Source: Sphingomonas psychrolutea (GTDB taxonomy: Bacteria > Pseudomonadota > Alphaproteobacteria > Sphingomonadales > Sphingomonadaceae). Taken from it: DNA of 64,000 nucleotides. The stretch covers positions 1 through 64,000 of the forward strand of contig NZ_BMDW01000003.1 of assembly GCF_014636175.1 (NCBI RefSeq). The letters are read 5' to 3'. The notes under the pieces were generated by a model. The model was not told where the DNA came from and did not search any database. It was given only the letters and a program-made list of their open reading frames with translations. Position 1 is the stretch's first letter. Each line of letters starts with the position of its first letter. Shown here in pieces: positions 24,296 to 34,035 of the stretch. Made by a program: the position numbers and the translations under genes.

Positions 24296-26221
24296 GTGAA
24301 CGCGGTTGCAGGTTTAATTGGGGGTAATTCGGGCGAGTTCCTCCGTCTCTGCAATCATATGCTTGCGGCGCAACGCCTTTACGGCCCAGATAAGCAATCG
24401 GTCGGAAGTCTCGGAAACGTGACTTTCGGCCATTGCCTGTTCAGGCTGCTGGCTGAGGATGCGTTCGATCTGCAGCCGGTAATTGGTTGCGGTGGCGCCG
24501 CGATGTTGGTCGCCGATCTTCGCATCGACAATCGCGACGAGCTTATTGCGCGTTTTGATGTCGCGCAGGATGCCAAAGCGTGGAGCGATTCGCGCTTGCT
24601 GATGCACGCCTATGAGGTTTGGGGCATCGGCGTACTCGATCACGTGATCGGTGATTTCGCCTTCGCCATCTGGGATCGCCGCTCCGATCGTTTATACCTC
24701 GGGTGCGATCCGACCGGCCAGCGGCCGCTGCATTACCGCGTCACGCCGTCTCGCGTCGAATTTGCCTCAATGCCGGTCGGGCTGATCGCGGTCATGCCCG
24801 GACGCGCCATGGTCGATGCTGAAAAAATCGCGGCATTTATCGACAAGCGCCATAGCCCGCTGTCCTCCAGCTATCTTGACTGTATCTTCAGGGTTCCCCC
24901 TGGCCACTATGTCGTGTTTGACTCCGGCGTCCGCACGGAACGGCGATACTGGGATCCCCAGCCTAAAACGCTGCGGTTGGCGCGGACACAAGATTATGTC
25001 GACGCCTTTCATGCCCACCTCGAACAGGCCGTAGAAGCACGGCTGCGCGATGCCGGCGCAATTGTCGGCACACAGCTCAGCTCGGGCCGCGACAGTAGCG
25101 CAATCACCGCGATCGCGGCGCGCCTGCTCGAACCGACGGGCGGTCGCGTCCTATCGGCGACGGGTGCGCCAAGAGCTGGGTTTACCGGCGCAGCCCCCGA
25201 TCGAAAAGCGATCGACGAAAGTGCCGTGGCCGCGGAAACAGCGCGCAAGTACGCCAATGTTGCGCACGTCGTGGTACGGCCAGAGCACTCGTTCGACTTT
25301 GGTGACTGTGAGCGATTGTGGGACTACTATCAGGAACCCTTTATAAACGCTTGCAACTTTCCATGGCTGGCGGGCATCAACCGGACGCTTGGCGAGCATG
25401 GCGTTTCGGTACTCTTGACCGGTGATTTGGGAAATCTGACGATCAGCGCCGGCGGATACGCCATCCTCCCCGACTTTTTGTGGCAAGGTTCGTGGCGATC
25501 GTGGCTGCGCGAATTCCGGATACTCGGCGCCGAGGGGCGGATGCGCTGGCGCGGCGCGCTGGCGGTGACCGCGGGCGGGTATATTCCGCGCCCGATCTGG
25601 GCGCTGCTCGCCAGAGCGACCGGGCGGAGCAGCCAGGACCCTGGGCGCCCGCTTTTACAAAAAGCGTGGCAATCAACTGATCGAACAGCGTCGATCATGG
25701 CGCAGCCGCCACGCAATACCTACAGCAACCGGGTCGATCAAATCCTGCACACGAGTATTGCCGGGATCCGAAAGGGCAATCTGGCGCAATTCGGGATCGA
25801 CGAACGAGATCCGACATCCGATCGACGTTTGATCGAATTTTGCTTGTCGCTACCAGCGGATCAGCTGTTGAAAGATGGGATCGAACGACCGCTTTTCATC
25901 GCGGCTATGACGGACTTGGTTGCCCCGGATGTGATCGCGGGGACGTTGCGTGGATTACAGGCCGCAGATTGGTACGCCAGCTATTCGCGAGCAAGTCTGC
26001 AAGGACACGTTTCAACCATCTCGGCCAATGATCGCGTCGCCGCGATCATCGATGTGGAGGCCCTCGAAGCCCTCGTCGGTTCGTGGCCGGAACGCGGACA
26101 CGCCTCCCCGAACGACGCGTTCGCATTTCGAGCACCCTTGATGAAAACACTCTCCGCCGCGCATTTTATCCAGGCGCTGGACGCCAAAACATCGGAATGG
26201 AGCACGGCGATTGATTGCTAA
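24296..26221 (+). CDS. Asparagine synthetase homologue (lasso macrolactam synthetase-like)
   Basis: The 641-residue protein has an N-terminal class II amidotransferase fold (residues about 1-210) and a C-terminal ATP-dependent synthetase domain. The N-terminus reads MNAVAGLIGG: the Cys2 of true asparagine synthetases is absent, so it cannot use glutamine, as in lasso C proteins, which activate an Asp or Glu side chain and close an isopeptide ring. The pyrophosphate loop is SSGRDSS at 262-268, a variant of SGGxDS. The GTG start follows the precursor and hairpin by 56 bases. No B2 leader peptidase follows; the next gene is an AraC regulator. Confidence 0.87.
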   Translation: MNAVAGLIGGNSGEFLRLCNHMLAAQRLYGPDKQSVGSLGNVTFGHCLFRLLAEDAFDLQPVIGCGGAAMLVADLRIDNRDELIARFDVAQDAKAWSDSRLLMHAYEVWGIGVLDHVIGDFAFAIWDRRSDRLYLGCDPTGQRPLHYRVTPSRVEFASMPVGLIAVMPGRAMVDAEKIAAFIDKRHSPLSSSYLDCIFRVPPGHYVVFDSGVRTERRYWDPQPKTLRLARTQDYVDAFHAHLEQAVEARLRDAGAIVGTQLSSGRDSSAITAIAARLLEPTGGRVLSATGAPRAGFTGAAPDRKAIDESAVAAETARKYANVAHVVVRPEHSFDFGDCERLWDYYQEPFINACNFPWLAGINRTLGEHGVSVLLTGDLGNLTISAGGYAILPDFLWQGSWRSWLREFRILGAEGRMRWRGALAVTAGGYIPRPIWALLARATGRSSQDPGRPLLQKAWQSTDRTASIMAQPPRNTYSNRVDQILHTSIAGIRKGNLAQFGIDERDPTSDRRLIEFCLSLPADQLLKDGIERPLFIAAMTDLVAPDVIAGTLRGLQAADWYASYSRASLQGHVSTISANDRVAAIIDVEALEALVGSWPERGHASPNDAFAFRAPLMKTLSAAHFIQALDAKTSEWSTAIDC

Positions 26222-26378
26222 AACAGGCTGCTGGATCAGCCGTTCTGGGATCCAGCCTTACCCCCAACAATATACGTTTATGATTGAATTATAACTGAAA
26301 TCAACGAAGAGTTAACCGTACGCTAATCAATTTGGCGCAGGTTCGAAGGCTCTTTCCCATCCACCATTTTGCCTATGC

Positions 26379-27314
26379 GTGATGATGACAATGATCGAAA
26401 GTGGTAGTCACCGTCCGGGTGTTTTCGCGCGGGATTTTGGCCTTCCTGACCATACGGCATTACGATACGAACAACCCGCGCATGCGCTGCGTGAGCTGCT
26501 TCCAAGCTATGCGGTTCTCGATTCCGAACCAGGATTTCCGCATCTGGAAGAGACTTGGATGCTTCCAAGCTGGGCGATGATTTGGGTCGTGCTGGCGGAG
26601 GACCCCATCTCGGTCAGCGTGGGCAACCGGCGCTATGGTGAGCTGTCTTCGGCAATCCTGTACGGCGTGACGAGCTCCGCCATGCCGGTGCGATCGAACG
26701 GTGGAGTCACGATCGCGATCGACATCAGCCCGCTTGGCTGGGCGCGTTTTTTTAAACAAAGCGCAGAGACGCTGCGTGATCGCATCACACCCCTGAAGGA
26801 AGTTTTGCCCCCGTCTCTGGTCAACGAGCTCGTCAATCGGCTCTATCATTCGGATCGCGCGCTCGATGTTAAAGGAATTCTCGACGACATCTTTTTGCGC
26901 GCACTACCCGCGCCGCACCCCGACGAGGCAATGATTGCCGACATGATACGCATACTTTCCGCAACGGGGCGGTCAGATTTGTCGGAAGCGTCGGCGAGCT
27001 TGGGAATACAGCCGCTGAAATTACGCCGCCTATCGCAACGTTATTTCGGCTTCCCCCCCAAAATTCTCCAGATGCGTACGCGTTTTCTGCGGATTTTCCT
27101 CAATATGATGATCAACCCCTGTGATGACTATGAATCACTTATTTCCGAATTTTACTTCGATAGATCGCATTTTTTGCGCGATTCTAAGCGTTTTCTTGGA
27201 ATGACACCGTGGCAATTCCTGGATTTGAACACATCATATCTGACAGCGGCGTTGCGCGCGCGCAGGCTTGTGATGGGCGTGCCGACATCGTCCCTCGATA
27301 TCGTCTCGGCATAG
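26379..27314 (+). CDS. AraC-family transcriptional regulator
   Basis: The 311-residue protein has an N-terminal sensing part (about 1-200) and a C-terminal AraC DNA-binding domain with two helix-turn-helix units (SEASASLGIQPLKLRRLSQRYFG and YESLISEFYFDRSHFLRDSKRFLGMTPWQFL). The start is uncertain: GTG ATG ATG ACA ATG runs in frame from 26379 and no ribosome site stands out. It lies 157 bp past the synthetase on the same strand and may control the RiPP or curli genes. This rests on position only. Confidence 0.85.
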   Translation: MMMTMIESGSHRPGVFARDFGLPDHTALRYEQPAHALRELLPSYAVLDSEPGFPHLEETWMLPSWAMIWVVLAEDPISVSVGNRRYGELSSAILYGVTSSAMPVRSNGGVTIAIDISPLGWARFFKQSAETLRDRITPLKEVLPPSLVNELVNRLYHSDRALDVKGILDDIFLRALPAPHPDEAMIADMIRILSATGRSDLSEASASLGIQPLKLRRLSQRYFGFPPKILQMRTRFLRIFLNMMINPCDDYESLISEFYFDRSHFLRDSKRFLGMTPWQFLDLNTSYLTAALRARRLVMGVPTSSLDIVSA

Positions 27315-27352
27315 TGACAACGTCGGCGGTTTAGCGTCGACGTCGCCCCGCG

Positions 27353-27769
27353 CTATCGGCCCGCCCCATCGTTCGCCCCACCGTTCGCCCTAGCGCGTGT
27401 CCGCCGGCTGTCTCGAACCAAGCGAACGAGCAGGAGAGCCACGATGATGGCGACGGTATCTGCCAACCAGTCGCGAATATCGCAATCGCGATGCAGGACC
27501 GGGATCGACTGGCAAACCTCGATCAACGCGCCCAAAAATGACAGTCGCTCTCCAAGAAGCGGTAGCGCCACCCTCGGGTAACCGTTTGCACCCAGAATCG
27601 CGACCGTGCTGAACGCCAGCATGTGCTCAAATTTGTCACCCAGGCCGTTGATCGGCAGATGCGGCGGATGGGGTAGCAGCGCCATCACCAGCGCAAACGC
27701 GAGCGCAAGCCAAAACGATACGCGGAAAATAGCGGTGTGAGTCGACCTGTCGGGCATTGCTGGGCGCAT
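27353..27769 (-). CDS. VanZ-like membrane protein
   Basis: The 138-residue protein has the VanZ pattern: an N-terminal membrane helix (FWLALAFALVMALLP), the conserved DKFEHMLAFSTVAILG, LIEVCQSIP, and RDWLADTVAIIVALLLVRL. VanZ proteins are small polytopic membrane proteins of unknown reaction. It is convergent with the AraC regulator and divergent from the formylglycine-generating enzyme gene. Confidence 0.85.
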   Translation of the reverse strand: MRPAMPDRSTHTAIFRVSFWLALAFALVMALLPHPPHLPINGLGDKFEHMLAFSTVAILGANGYPRVALPLLGERLSFLGALIEVCQSIPVLHRDCDIRDWLADTVAIIVALLLVRLVRDSRRTRARANGGANDGAGR

Positions 27770-27938
27770 GGCCGTGATATGCCGATCTGTCTATCCCCAG
27801 CCCAAACCACTTGCGCGAAATTCAACCGGACCACAGCTTGGGAAAGGCCGTTGCAACATCGACGTCGCAGGGAAGGCAGCTTCTTCGCGTTGACAATCCG
27901 TGCGCCTTGCCGCCTCTTGGGGTTGAGGGGCGACGGCG

Positions 27939-28853
27939 ATGATCCACGGCAGGGAAGGTTTCGCCGCGTTGATCATGGCGCTCGGGTTCGCAGGGTGCGC
28001 GCCCGATCGACCGCCTGCAAGCACTAAGCAGTGCGCCGATCTACGATCGGCACCGATGATCCCTCTACCCGCCGCCGACTTCACGATCGGGGCCGATCCG
28101 AAATATCCCGAGGAAGGGCCGCCGCGGCGCGCGCGGGTCAAAGCGTTCTGGATCGACGCGCACGAATTGACCAATGGAGAATTCGCCCGGTTCGTCACCG
28201 CGACCGGCTACCGCACAGTCGCCGAGCAGACGCCCCGGCAGCTCCCTGATACCCCGCCCGAAATGCAGCAGCCGGGATCTGCCGTCTTCGCGATCCCCGA
28301 TGATCGCGACCCGCGCTGGTGGCGATGGTCGGTCGGAGCGCAATGGCGCCACCCGTCGGGGCCGGCCGAATCGATCGCAGGGCGTGATGCCGAACCCGTC
28401 GTGCAAATCGCCTATGACGATGCCGAGGCTTATGCGCACTGGGGCGGCAAGCGGCTGCCGAGCGAAGCCGAATGGGAATATGCCGCGCTCGCCGGAAGCA
28501 CAGCATTGCCCGAGCCGATCGATGCCCATGGCACGCCGCAAGCGAATTACTATCAGGGCGTGTTTCCCGCGCGCGATCTGGGGCTCGACGGCTTTCGCGG
28601 TCGCGCGCCCGTCGGCTGCTTCAAGCCCAATGCCTTCGGACTGTACGACATGATCGGCAATGTGTGGGAATGGACCAGCACGGCCGTCGGCCCCAGCCGT
28701 GCGAGCGGTGTGATCAAGGGCGGATCCTATTTATGCGCCAGCAATTATTGCGCCCGCTACCGCCCGGCGGCGCGGCAGTTCGAAGAGCGCGGCTTGGGCA
28801 CAGATCATATCGGCGTACGCTTCGTGCGGGATTCGGCACCACCTGCCAATTGA
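27939..28853 (+). CDS. Formylglycine-generating enzyme, lipoprotein form
   Basis: The 304-residue protein oxidises the active-site Cys of type I sulfatases to formylglycine. An N-terminal lipoprotein signal ends LGFAGC (Cys20), so it should be on the membrane outside the cytoplasm. The FGE-sulfatase fold is evident from IDAHELTNGEFARFVTATGYRT, KRLPSEAEWEYAAL, and NVWEWTS. The copper-binding Cys pair is present in GGSYLCASNYCARYR (Cys266 and Cys271). A sulfatase with a CxPSR site lies 3.5 kb downstream, giving a substrate. GAGGGG stands before the start. Confidence 0.9.
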   Translation: MIHGREGFAALIMALGFAGCAPDRPPASTKQCADLRSAPMIPLPAADFTIGADPKYPEEGPPRRARVKAFWIDAHELTNGEFARFVTATGYRTVAEQTPRQLPDTPPEMQQPGSAVFAIPDDRDPRWWRWSVGAQWRHPSGPAESIAGRDAEPVVQIAYDDAEAYAHWGGKRLPSEAEWEYAALAGSTALPEPIDAHGTPQANYYQGVFPARDLGLDGFRGRAPVGCFKPNAFGLYDMIGNVWEWTSTAVGPSRASGVIKGGSYLCASNYCARYRPAARQFEERGLGTDHIGVRFVRDSAPPAN

Positions 28854-28914
28854 CGTCGGAGCTTTCTTTTGGCACTATCGCTGCCAATAGAATATACTGT
28901 CAGGAGAGCGCGCG

Positions 28915-29832
28915 GTGGAGTTTCTGAGAACCCCAGAATCCTGTTTTGACAATCTCCCGGATTATCCGTTTGCGCCGCAGTATCTGAGCGTCACCGACGC
29001 CGATGGAACGGAGTTGCGGATCCATTATCTCGATGAGGGTCCCCGTGACGCATCACCCATTCTGCTGATGCATGGCGAGCCGAGCTGGTCGTATCTCTAT
29101 CGCAAGTTCGTGCCCGATCTGGTCGCGCGCGGCCACCGCGTGATTGCCCCCGATCTGATCGGCTTCGGCAGATCGGACAAGCCGGCCGCACGCAGCGATT
29201 ACACCTATGAACGCCACGTCGCCTGGATGAGCGCGTGGCTCAGCGCGCTCGACCTCAACGACATCACGCTCTTCTGCCAGGATTGGGGCGGGCTGATCGG
29301 CTTGCGCCTCGTCGCTGCCTTCCCGGATCGCTTCGCGCGGCTGGTGATCGCGAACACCGGTCTGCCGGTTGGCACCGGATCGTCCGACGGGTTCAATGCC
29401 TGGCTCGCCTTCAGCCAGAACGTCCCGCAATTTCCGGTCGGCTTCATCGTCAATGGCGGCACGTTGCGCGAGCTGACGCCGGAGGAGATCGCCGCCTATG
29501 ACGCGCCCTTCCCCGATGAAAGCTATAAGGAAGGCGCGCGCGAATTCCCGAAGCTCGTGCCGATCACGCCCGACCACGCCTCGGTCGCGGAAAACCACGC
29601 GGCGTGGAAAGTGCTTGAGCGCTTCGACAAGCCGGTCCTCACCGCCTTCAGCGATCAGGATGCCGTGACCAAGGGGGGTGAGAGAGTCTTTATCGACCGC
29701 GTTCCCGGCGCGAAGGGGCAGGCGCACACGATCATCGCCGGCGGCGGCCATTTCCTACAGGAAGACGCACCGGAACAGCTTTGCGCGCTGATCGACGCTT
29801 TCATTCGCTCCAGCCAAGGTCAAGAATCATGA
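28915..29832 (+). CDS. Haloalkane dehalogenase (alpha/beta hydrolase)
   Basis: The 305-residue protein has the catalytic set of haloalkane dehalogenases, subfamily I (DhlA-like): HGEPSW (53-58, oxyanion and halide region), nucleophile Asp123 with halide-binding Trp124 in CQDWGG, an acid in [11 protein letters not shown], and the base His in GGGHFLQED. It would hydrolyse a carbon-halogen bond to an alcohol; epoxide or ester hydrolysis is less likely given the Asp-Trp pair. The start is GTG with AGGAGAG six bases upstream. Its stop codon overlaps the next gene (ATGA). Confidence 0.88.
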   Translation: MEFLRTPESCFDNLPDYPFAPQYLSVTDADGTELRIHYLDEGPRDASPILLMHGEPSWSYLYRKFVPDLVARGHRVIAPDLIGFGRSDKPAARSDYTYERHVAWMSAWLSALDLNDITLFCQDWGGLIGLRLVAAFPDRFARLVIANTGLPVGTGSSDGFNAWLAFSQNVPQFPVGFIVNGGTLRELTPEEIAAYDAPFPDESYKEGAREFPKLVPITPDHASVAENHAAWKVLERFDKPVLTAFSDQDAVTKGGERVFIDRVPGAKGQAHTIIAGGGHFLQEDAPEQLCALIDAFIRSSQGQES

Positions 29833-30245
29833 ACGTTACCAACGCGGTATTCCCGGGCCCAGAGCAACTTGCCGCTTTCTTCACTGGCGCGGAGGACGGC
29901 CCGTTCGTGATGGTCAATTTGCTGCGCTTCAAGCCGCATGCCGAATATGCCGACGGCAGCGACGCCGATCTCACCGGGCGCGAGGCCTATGCGCGCTACG
30001 GCGCCGCTGTGCAGGCGTGCCTTGCCGCGGTCGGTGGCAAATCGGTGTTCGCGGGCGCGGTGACCGAATTGATGCTCGGGCAAATGGACGAGCCGTGGGA
30101 CATGGTTGCGCTGGCGCAATATCCCAGTCGTGCGGCGATGATGGCAATGGTGCAATCTCCCGACTATCAGGCGATCGAAAAGCATCGTCTGGCCGGGTTG
30201 GAGGGACAGTTGAACATCCGCACCAAGGCGCTGCCCGTCGCCTGA
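29829..30245 (+). CDS. DUF1330-type small protein
   Basis: The 138-residue protein resembles DUF1330 dimeric alpha/beta-barrel proteins ([31 protein letters not shown], [29 protein letters not shown]). The family has no firm reaction. Its ATG overlaps the dehalogenase stop codon by four bases, so they are made together; the start at 29829 is chosen for this coupling. Confidence 0.8.
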   Translation: MNVTNAVFPGPEQLAAFFTGAEDGPFVMVNLLRFKPHAEYADGSDADLTGREAYARYGAAVQACLAAVGGKSVFAGAVTELMLGQMDEPWDMVALAQYPSRAAMMAMVQSPDYQAIEKHRLAGLEGQLNIRTKALPVA

Positions 30246-30259
30246 CGCCGCCGCGTTCC

Positions 30260-30634
30260 TCAGACGTCGAGCGGGCTTTCGGCGAGCCAGGCTTTGGCTT
30301 TGGCGAGCGACCTGAACACGCGCAATCGCGGATGCACCAAGGTCCGCTCGGCTTGCAACTTGTTGAGTTGACTGCCCACCACGACCGCCGCGCGCCCTGA
30401 CGTCAACGCGATGCCCGCCACCATGATTTGGGTAAGCAGATCGGCAACGTCGTTGGATTGGACCGGAAATTCCAGCGATTCGACGATGACGTCGAAATCG
30501 CCACCGGCTCCATGCAGCTCGCGTGCCTTCTCCATCAGCGCCCCGCCCAGATCGGCCACGATGTCCGGCGTCCAGAAACCCTTTACTCGGATCGTGAGCG
30601 TGTTGGTCGAGCGATCATGGTCTAAGTGGAACAT
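30260..30634 (-). CDS. STAS/SpoIIAA-like protein
   Basis: The 124-residue protein has the size and pattern of STAS or SpoIIAA-like domains: four strands and amphipathic helices (LTIRVKGFWTPDIVADLGGALMEKA, FDVIVESLEFPVQSNDVADLL, RAAVVVGSQLNKLQAERTLV). The role is unknown. It is convergent with the DUF1330 gene. Confidence 0.6.
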   Translation of the reverse strand: MFHLDHDRSTNTLTIRVKGFWTPDIVADLGGALMEKARELHGAGGDFDVIVESLEFPVQSNDVADLLTQIMVAGIALTSGRAAVVVGSQLNKLQAERTLVHPRLRVFRSLAKAKAWLAESPLDV

Positions 30635-30747
30635 TCGAAAGCGTATCTCTGAGCGGGCAATGACACAACGCGATGCCCGGTCGGCCCCTCAAAGCGAAGC
30701 CCGCGGCACTGCGCAAGCCCTTTGGCGCATGCAGCGCCCCGAAAGTT

Positions 30748-31833
30748 TCAATCGACCGGCAGGCGCGCGAAGGCGATGGTGGGGTTTGCGGCGGGCAAGC
30801 TGAAGATCATGCCATCCTCTCCTACCGTGATCGGCCCGTCATAAAATTGCCGCGCGCGACCGAGGAACGCCGGATAGGCGATGCGGAACGGCACCGGTGG
30901 CAGGATGTGGGTGAAGAGCAAATGCTTCACCCCCGCCGCTTGCGCTTCCTGCGCGGCCACCTCGGGTGCTGTATGATAGGTTAGGATATCGCGCGTGATT
31001 TGCGCGGTGCCGGGCTGGTGTCGCGCGACCAGCGCTGCGGTCATGCGCTTGACCAAAGCCGGTTGCAGTCCCTCATGCACCAGCAGATCGACACCCTTTG
31101 AATTGGCGACCAGCGCCGCGCTCGCTGCGGTATCGCCGCTAATCACCGCCGAGCGGCCCTTATAGTCAAAGCGATAGCCGACGGCTGGCTGGACCGGTCC
31201 ATGTTCCACGCTGAAGGCGGTGACGCGCAAGCCGTTCGCGCGATACACTTCCACTGCACCAAGCGTTCCGCGCACCGGCGGGGTGAAGCTCACCGCTTTG
31301 CCCCCGGCGCCCGAGGGCGGCGCGATCTTCGGACCATGGTGCGCGGTGCGATAGCCTGAATCGGTCGCGTACGCCGCGTCGAACCCGGCGACGATCCGCT
31401 CGACTCCGGTCGGGCCGTAAATTGGCAGTGGCGCGGTCGCCCCTCGGCCGGTCCAGCGCAGCAACATCATCGGGCCGAGGCCGTCGATGTGGTCCGAATG
31501 AAAGTGCGTCAGGAACACGCCCTCGATCCGACCGTTGGGAATGCCCATCAGCGCGATGTGCTTGGCACCACCCTCGCCCGAATCGACGACGAAGATATGT
31601 TGCCCGGCGATGACCACGGTACACGCACCGGCGCGGCCTGGGTCGGGCAACGGTGCCCCGGTCCCACAGAGCGCGACGTGCAAACCGTCGGGCAGATCGC
31701 GCGTATTGTCGACGCCAGCGCGTGCTTCAAACGCAAGACCGAGCAGCGCAGCGCCGGTTTCCCCCCGGAACAGCGCCGCGCCGACGACCATTGCAACCAA
31801 GGCCACGGTCGTGAGGATCCCGGTAGTGCGCAT
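30748..31833 (-). CDS. MBL-fold hydrolase, AtsA arylsulfatase-like
   Basis: The 361-residue exported protein (one N-terminal hydrophobic segment, about 5-25) has the metallo-beta-lactamase zinc motif HFHSDH at 110-115 and further ligands in VEHGPVQP, ISGDTA and the C-terminal LLFTHILPP. The start LHVALCGTGAPLPDPGRAG and the layout match the RNase Z-like group that includes MBL-type arylsulfatase AtsA. A formylglycine-generating enzyme and a type I sulfatase lie nearby, which favours a sulfatase role, but another ester hydrolase is possible. The start at 31833 is set by GGGGAGGGG just upstream. Confidence 0.75.
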   Translation of the reverse strand: MRTTGILTTVALVAMVVGAALFRGETGAALLGLAFEARAGVDNTRDLPDGLHVALCGTGAPLPDPGRAGACTVVIAGQHIFVVDSGEGGAKHIALMGIPNGRIEGVFLTHFHSDHIDGLGPMMLLRWTGRGATAPLPIYGPTGVERIVAGFDAAYATDSGYRTAHHGPKIAPPSGAGGKAVSFTPPVRGTLGAVEVYRANGLRVTAFSVEHGPVQPAVGYRFDYKGRSAVISGDTAASAALVANSKGVDLLVHEGLQPALVKRMTAALVARHQPGTAQITRDILTYHTAPEVAAQEAQAAGVKHLLFTHILPPVPFRIAYPAFLGRARQFYDGPITVGEDGMIFSLPAANPTIAFARLPVD

Positions 31834-31952
31834 CGTCCCCTCCCCCTCGCTGACATACGTTGCCGGTTTAATATGGCATTGGCAATGCCGAAAGATTGCA
31901 GAACGCCCGAACGGTGCTACGTTGGTTCCCATAACCAAGGGGGGATGTCGCA

Positions 31953-32339
31953 ATGCGCAACGGGATACGAGGAATCGTCGGGCTTACGGCCGTGTTCAAC
32001 ATCCTGCTCGGGATCGGATTTTTGATCGATCCGGCGCAATCGGGCTTGCGCTTCTTCATCACCGCGCTCGGCACGCAAGGGCTGGCGACGATGCGCGCGG
32101 ATTTCCCCGCCTTTTTCCTGACCGGCGGAATATTCGCGCTGGTCGGGGCGTGGCGCGCGTGGCGCACGCCGTTGATCGTCCCGCTTTGCTTGCTCGGCCT
32201 CGCGATCAGCGGACGCGCGATTAGCCTCGTCGCCGATGGTGCCCCCGCTCACGCTTTCCCGCCGATGGTGGCGGAGGCGGTGATGATCATGATCCTCGCG
32301 CTGGGCTGGCGCAACTTTGATCGGGAGGGCATGCGATGA
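31953..32339 (+). CDS. DUF4345-type membrane protein
   Basis: The 128-residue protein has four membrane helices (GIRGIVGLTAVFNILLGIGFLI, FFLTGGIFALVGAW, PLIVPLCLLGLAISG, AVMIMILALGW) and resembles DUF4345 proteins. Its stop codon overlaps the sulfatase start (ATGA), so the two are coupled. The function is unknown. Confidence 0.75.
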   Translation: MRNGIRGIVGLTAVFNILLGIGFLIDPAQSGLRFFITALGTQGLATMRADFPAFFLTGGIFALVGAWRAWRTPLIVPLCLLGLAISGRAISLVADGAPAHAFPPMVAEAVMIMILALGWRNFDREGMR

Positions 32340-34027
32340 AACGCTGGGTCAAGATCTCACTCGCCTCGGTCGCGGCGCTTGCGATCGCTGGGTTTGCCGC
32401 CAAGGATTATGTGCTGCTGCACTTGCCCGGCTGGATCGCGCCGCATGTTGAGGACAGTCATCCTGTCGCATGGCAGCCGGGCCCAACCGTCGCCGCTCTG
32501 CCAGTCGATCAACGTCCGCCCAACATCGTGCTGATCGTCGCCGATGACCTCGGTTATAACGACATCAGCTTCAACGGCGGTGGAGTCGCGGGCGGCTTGG
32601 TCAAGACGCCCAACATCGACGCGCTGGGGCATCAGGGTGCCTCGTTCGCCAATGGCTATGCCGGTAACGCGACCTGCGCACCAAGCCGCGCGGCGTTGAT
32701 GACCGGCCGATACGCCACGCGGTTCGGCTATGAATTCACCCCCGCCGACGTGCATCCGCCAAAGTGGTTCCCGTCCAGCCTGATCCGCACCGACGCAGCC
32801 TTTTCGCGCACGATCGCCAGCTTCCCGACGACATGGGAGCATAAGACGATCTTCGACGAAGATGCCGCGCGCTTGCCGCCGGTGCAGGACAAGGGGATGC
32901 CCGCCAGCGAGATCACCATCGCCGATTTGCTGCGCACGCGCGGCTATCACACGATGCACCTCGGCAAATGGCATTTGGGCGATGCCAAGGGGATGCGACC
33001 CGAGCAGCACGGTTTCGACGAGAGCTTGGGCTTCATGATCGGCGGCCAGAAATACCTGCTCGACGACAGCCCGGACGTCGTCAATTCGGTGCAGGACTTC
33101 GACCCGATCGACAAATTTCTGTGGGCCAACTTGCCCTTCAGCGTCCAGTATAACGGTAGCAAACCGTTTCGCCCCGATCGCTACATGACCGATTATCTGA
33201 CGGCGCAGGCGCAAGCGACGATCGTCGCCAACCGCAACCGCCCATTCTTCCTGTATCTGGCGTATAACGCGCCGCACACGCCGCTGCAGGCGGCCAAGGC
33301 CGATTACGATGCGCTCCCGCAAATTACCGATCACCGGATGCGCGTTTATGCTGCGATGATCCGTGCGCTCGACCGCGGTGTCGGCCGCGTGATGGCGACG
33401 CTGAAAGCGCAAGGGTTGGATCAGAATACGCTGGTGATCTTCACCAGCGACAATGGCGGCGCGCATTACATCGGCCTGCCCGATATCAATAAACCGTATC
33501 GCGGGTGGAAGGCCACGTTCTTCGAAGGCGGCGTCAAGGTGCCGTTCTTCATGCGCTGGCCGGCACGGATCAAGCCCGGCACGACGGTCGCGGCGCCGGT
33601 CAGCCATTTCGACATTTTCGCAACCGCCGGCGGCAGCGCCGGCGCGAGCTTGCCGCACGATCGCCCGATCGACGGGGTCAATCTACTGCCCTTCATGCAG
33701 GGCACGGCTACGGGAACGCCGCACAACACGCTGTTCTGGCGCAGCGGTCGCTACAAGGTTGTGCGCGATGGTGACTGGAAGCTGCAGGCGCTCGATCTGC
33801 CGCACGTCAATCTGCTGTACGACATGAAGGCCGATCCGACCGAGCAGCGCGATGTCGCGGGCGCGCATCCCGATGTCGTCGCACGCCTAACGCAATTGCT
33901 CGCCGCGCACGACCGCGACAACGTCAAGCCGGCCTGGCCCTCGCTCATTCGTTCGCCGATTGCTATCGACCGTCCACTAGGCACCAAACCGAAGGCCGAC
34001 GAGACGTACATCTATTGGTCGAATTAG
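32336..34027 (+). CDS. Type I (formylglycine) sulfatase
   Basis: The 563-residue exported protein cleaves sulfate esters. One N-terminal hydrophobic segment (about 5-22) acts as signal or anchor. The calcium site begins NIVLIVADDLGYND (about 63-76). The site for formylglycine modification is Cys114 in CAPSRAALMTGRY, followed by LGKWHLG, PFFLYLAYNAPHTP, and FTSDNGG, all standard sulfatase parts. Activation should depend on the secreted formylglycine-generating enzyme at 27939. A TetR regulator follows after nine bases. Confidence 0.95.
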   Translation: MKRWVKISLASVAALAIAGFAAKDYVLLHLPGWIAPHVEDSHPVAWQPGPTVAALPVDQRPPNIVLIVADDLGYNDISFNGGGVAGGLVKTPNIDALGHQGASFANGYAGNATCAPSRAALMTGRYATRFGYEFTPADVHPPKWFPSSLIRTDAAFSRTIASFPTTWEHKTIFDEDAARLPPVQDKGMPASEITIADLLRTRGYHTMHLGKWHLGDAKGMRPEQHGFDESLGFMIGGQKYLLDDSPDVVNSVQDFDPIDKFLWANLPFSVQYNGSKPFRPDRYMTDYLTAQAQATIVANRNRPFFLYLAYNAPHTPLQAAKADYDALPQITDHRMRVYAAMIRALDRGVGRVMATLKAQGLDQNTLVIFTSDNGGAHYIGLPDINKPYRGWKATFFEGGVKVPFFMRWPARIKPGTTVAAPVSHFDIFATAGGSAGASLPHDRPIDGVNLLPFMQGTATGTPHNTLFWRSGRYKVVRDGDWKLQALDLPHVNLLYDMKADPTEQRDVAGAHPDVVARLTQLLAAHDRDNVKPAWPSLIRSPIAIDRPLGTKPKADETYIYWSN

Positions 34028-34035
34028 GGATAGCG

